Positions 5,515 through 6,518 of a stretch of DNA of 6,518 bases are shown in pieces. The stretch spans positions 1 to 6,518 of the forward strand of contig JBDTSH010000018.1 of assembly GCA_039931245.1 (NCBI GenBank), given 5' to 3'. Position numbers and translations under genes: made by a program. The notes beneath the pieces are model-generated. The model ran no database searches. It was not told the DNA's origin and worked only from the letters and a program-made list of their open reading frames with translations. This stretch comes from UBA4729 sp039931245 (GTDB lineage Bacteria > Patescibacteriota > Saccharimonadia > Saccharimonadales > UBA4665). Position 1 is the first letter of the stretch, and the number at the start of each line of letters is the position of its first letter.

Positions 5515-5838
5515 GTTGACTTGAGTTTAGGTAGAGGCATCAGCCAGAAGAACCGAAAGCTTCGATCGTAAACTCAAGTCTCAGGGATCCATATACTTGG
5601 TATATGTACATCGAAATGGTGCCTTGAGTTTCGTAACTTAACAATTTAGTAAATATATGAGAAAAGCAATTTTAAAGACAAACGGCTATTGGAATTAACT
5701 ACGTTGAAAGTATGTTGAGTTCAAGAGTGAAGGGTTCCTAGAACTTTAATCTCGATGACTTAATACCTTCCAACTGGTAATCACCAATAACTAGTCAATT
5801 GCACTTGAGACAAGTCTTCGGATTTGTCTCATAGACGT
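5515..5838 (+). promoter_or_regulatory. structured 23S leader with two competing stems
   Basis: The leader has no coding potential that I can support. A perfect 12-bp stem pairs GACTTGAGTTTA (5518-5529) with TAAACTCAAGTC (5569-5580), beginning almost at the predicted start of the RNA. The same right arm (AAACTCAAG, 5570-5578) can instead pair with a second CTTGAGTTT at 5623-5631, so two exclusive stems are possible. A 7-bp hairpin CATATAC-TTG-GTATATG lies at 5590-5606. A 10-bp stem with a TTCG loop (5807-5830, one G-U pair) sits directly before 23S. The pairings are seen; a role in 23S maturation or antitermination is inference. Confidence 0.6.
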
Positions 5839-6518
5839 AAAAAGTTACTCAAGCGCACACAAAGAATGCCTTGACGTTAGATACCGATGAAGGACGCGAG
5901 GAGCTGCGATAAGCTCCGGGGAGCAGCCTACTATGCTTTGATCCGGAGATGTCCGAATGGGGAAACCTTACCAGAGTTATGTCTGGTAGCACTAGCCTGA
6001 ATATATAGGGCTTGGTAGCGGTAAGTGGGGGAACTGAAACATCTTAGTACCCCGAGGAATATAAAGTAAACAACGATTCCGTTAGTAGTGGCGAGCGAAC
6101 GCGGAACAGCCCAAACCTTTTAGGTTTTTGCCTACGAACTTATCTATTTATAGATGGGGGAGTGGCAAATAAGTTGGTAGACGAATATCTAAAAGGGGTT
6201 GTGACATTTCAAAGACCAGTAGAGAACGCTGATTTATCAGCTTTCTCTATTGGAAGCACGGGCTACCACGACCGTGCATAAGGTAAGAAATTAGCGAGCC
6301 GAGTAGAATCATTTGGAAAGATGAGCCAAAGACAGTGATAGCCTGGTATACAAAAGATCGCTAACCTTATATTTGTTTTGTCGAGTAGGTCGGGACACGT
6401 GAAACCCTGATTGAATCTGGGGGGGCCACCCTCCAAGGCTAAATATATCTGACGATCGATAGAGAACAAGTACCGTGAGGGAAAGGTTAAAAGAACCCCG
6501 GAAGGGGAGTGAAATAGA
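5839..6518 (+). rRNA. rrl: 23S ribosomal RNA, 5' part
   Basis: The 5' end is recognised by ACTCAAGCGCACAC and GAATGCCTTGAC (compare ACTAAGCGTACACGG and GGATGCCCTGGC in E. coli), then GATGAAGGACG, TCCGAATGGGGAAACC, GTAGTGGCGAGCGAACG and, near the window end, CAAGTACCGTGAGGG and AAAAGAACCCCGG. The gene runs off the window. The first base is estimated by alignment to E. coli and may be off by a few nt. Between the CAGCCC (about 6107-6112) and GTCGAGTAGG (from 6380) landmarks the RNA has about 267 nt, far more than the roughly 105 nt I recall in E. coli, so domain I carries an expansion. Confidence 0.97.

Noticed and set aside
889..5838. Integration of a mobile element at the 3' end of tRNA-Ile
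   Set aside because: No integrase or transposase gene is present, and I find no second copy of the tRNA 3' end before 23S and no flanking direct repeats.
6263..6469. 68-aa open frame on the - strand within 23S
   Set aside because: It lies wholly in conserved 23S rRNA sequence.

Overview
The window covers most of a bacterial rRNA locus: the 3' part of a 16S gene (about 1-453), tRNA-Ala and tRNA-Ile (800-965), and the 5' part of a 23S gene (about 5839 to the end), all on the + strand. Between tRNA-Ile and 23S lie about 4.9 kb containing four genes on the opposite strand. The 16S text (the 'AAGTCCATCAACGAGC' stretch near 30-46, and 'GATGTCAGGTCAGTATTTCCC' near 113-132) looks like Candidate Phyla Radiation bacteria, most like Saccharibacteria (TM7). 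This is recalled from family knowledge, not from a search. The standard genetic code fits, and the 16S tail carries an anti-Shine-Dalgarno (CCTCC) that matches the ribosome binding sites found here.

Layout: 16S end; a spacer with hairpins and an intrinsic-terminator-like stem with T run (667-691); a probable promoter (751-779) just ahead of tRNA-Ala(TGC) and tRNA-Ile(GAT); a perfect 18-bp palindromic bidirectional terminator (963-1002). Then, read from right to left on the - strand: a type II membrane-anchored Ser/Thr-rich protein (192 aa, 5172-4594), a small secreted repeat protein (194 aa, 4478-3894), a large secreted repeat protein with a C-terminal membrane anchor (709 aa, 3778-1649), and a soluble protein of unknown function (172 aa, 1536-1018) that probably has its own promoter. 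Divergent to this cluster, a good sigma-70-type promoter (5480-5508) precedes a structured leader of about 325 nt and then the 23S gene.

The two signal-peptide proteins share a repeat whose 32-residue core aligns without gaps in six copies (four in the large protein, two in the small one); the 192-aa protein has a degenerate part of it. With matching localisation signals and tandem order, this suggests one cell-surface assembly: a secreted subunit, a large anchored subunit and a membrane partner. A beta-solenoid or curli-like fibre is a reasonable hypothesis, not shown by the sequence. The other main point is that 16S, the tRNAs and 23S seem to form three transcription units although they still lie near each other, with a surface-protein cluster embedded head-on between them. 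Start codons of both secreted proteins were moved downstream of the longest possible start on ribosome-binding-site evidence.
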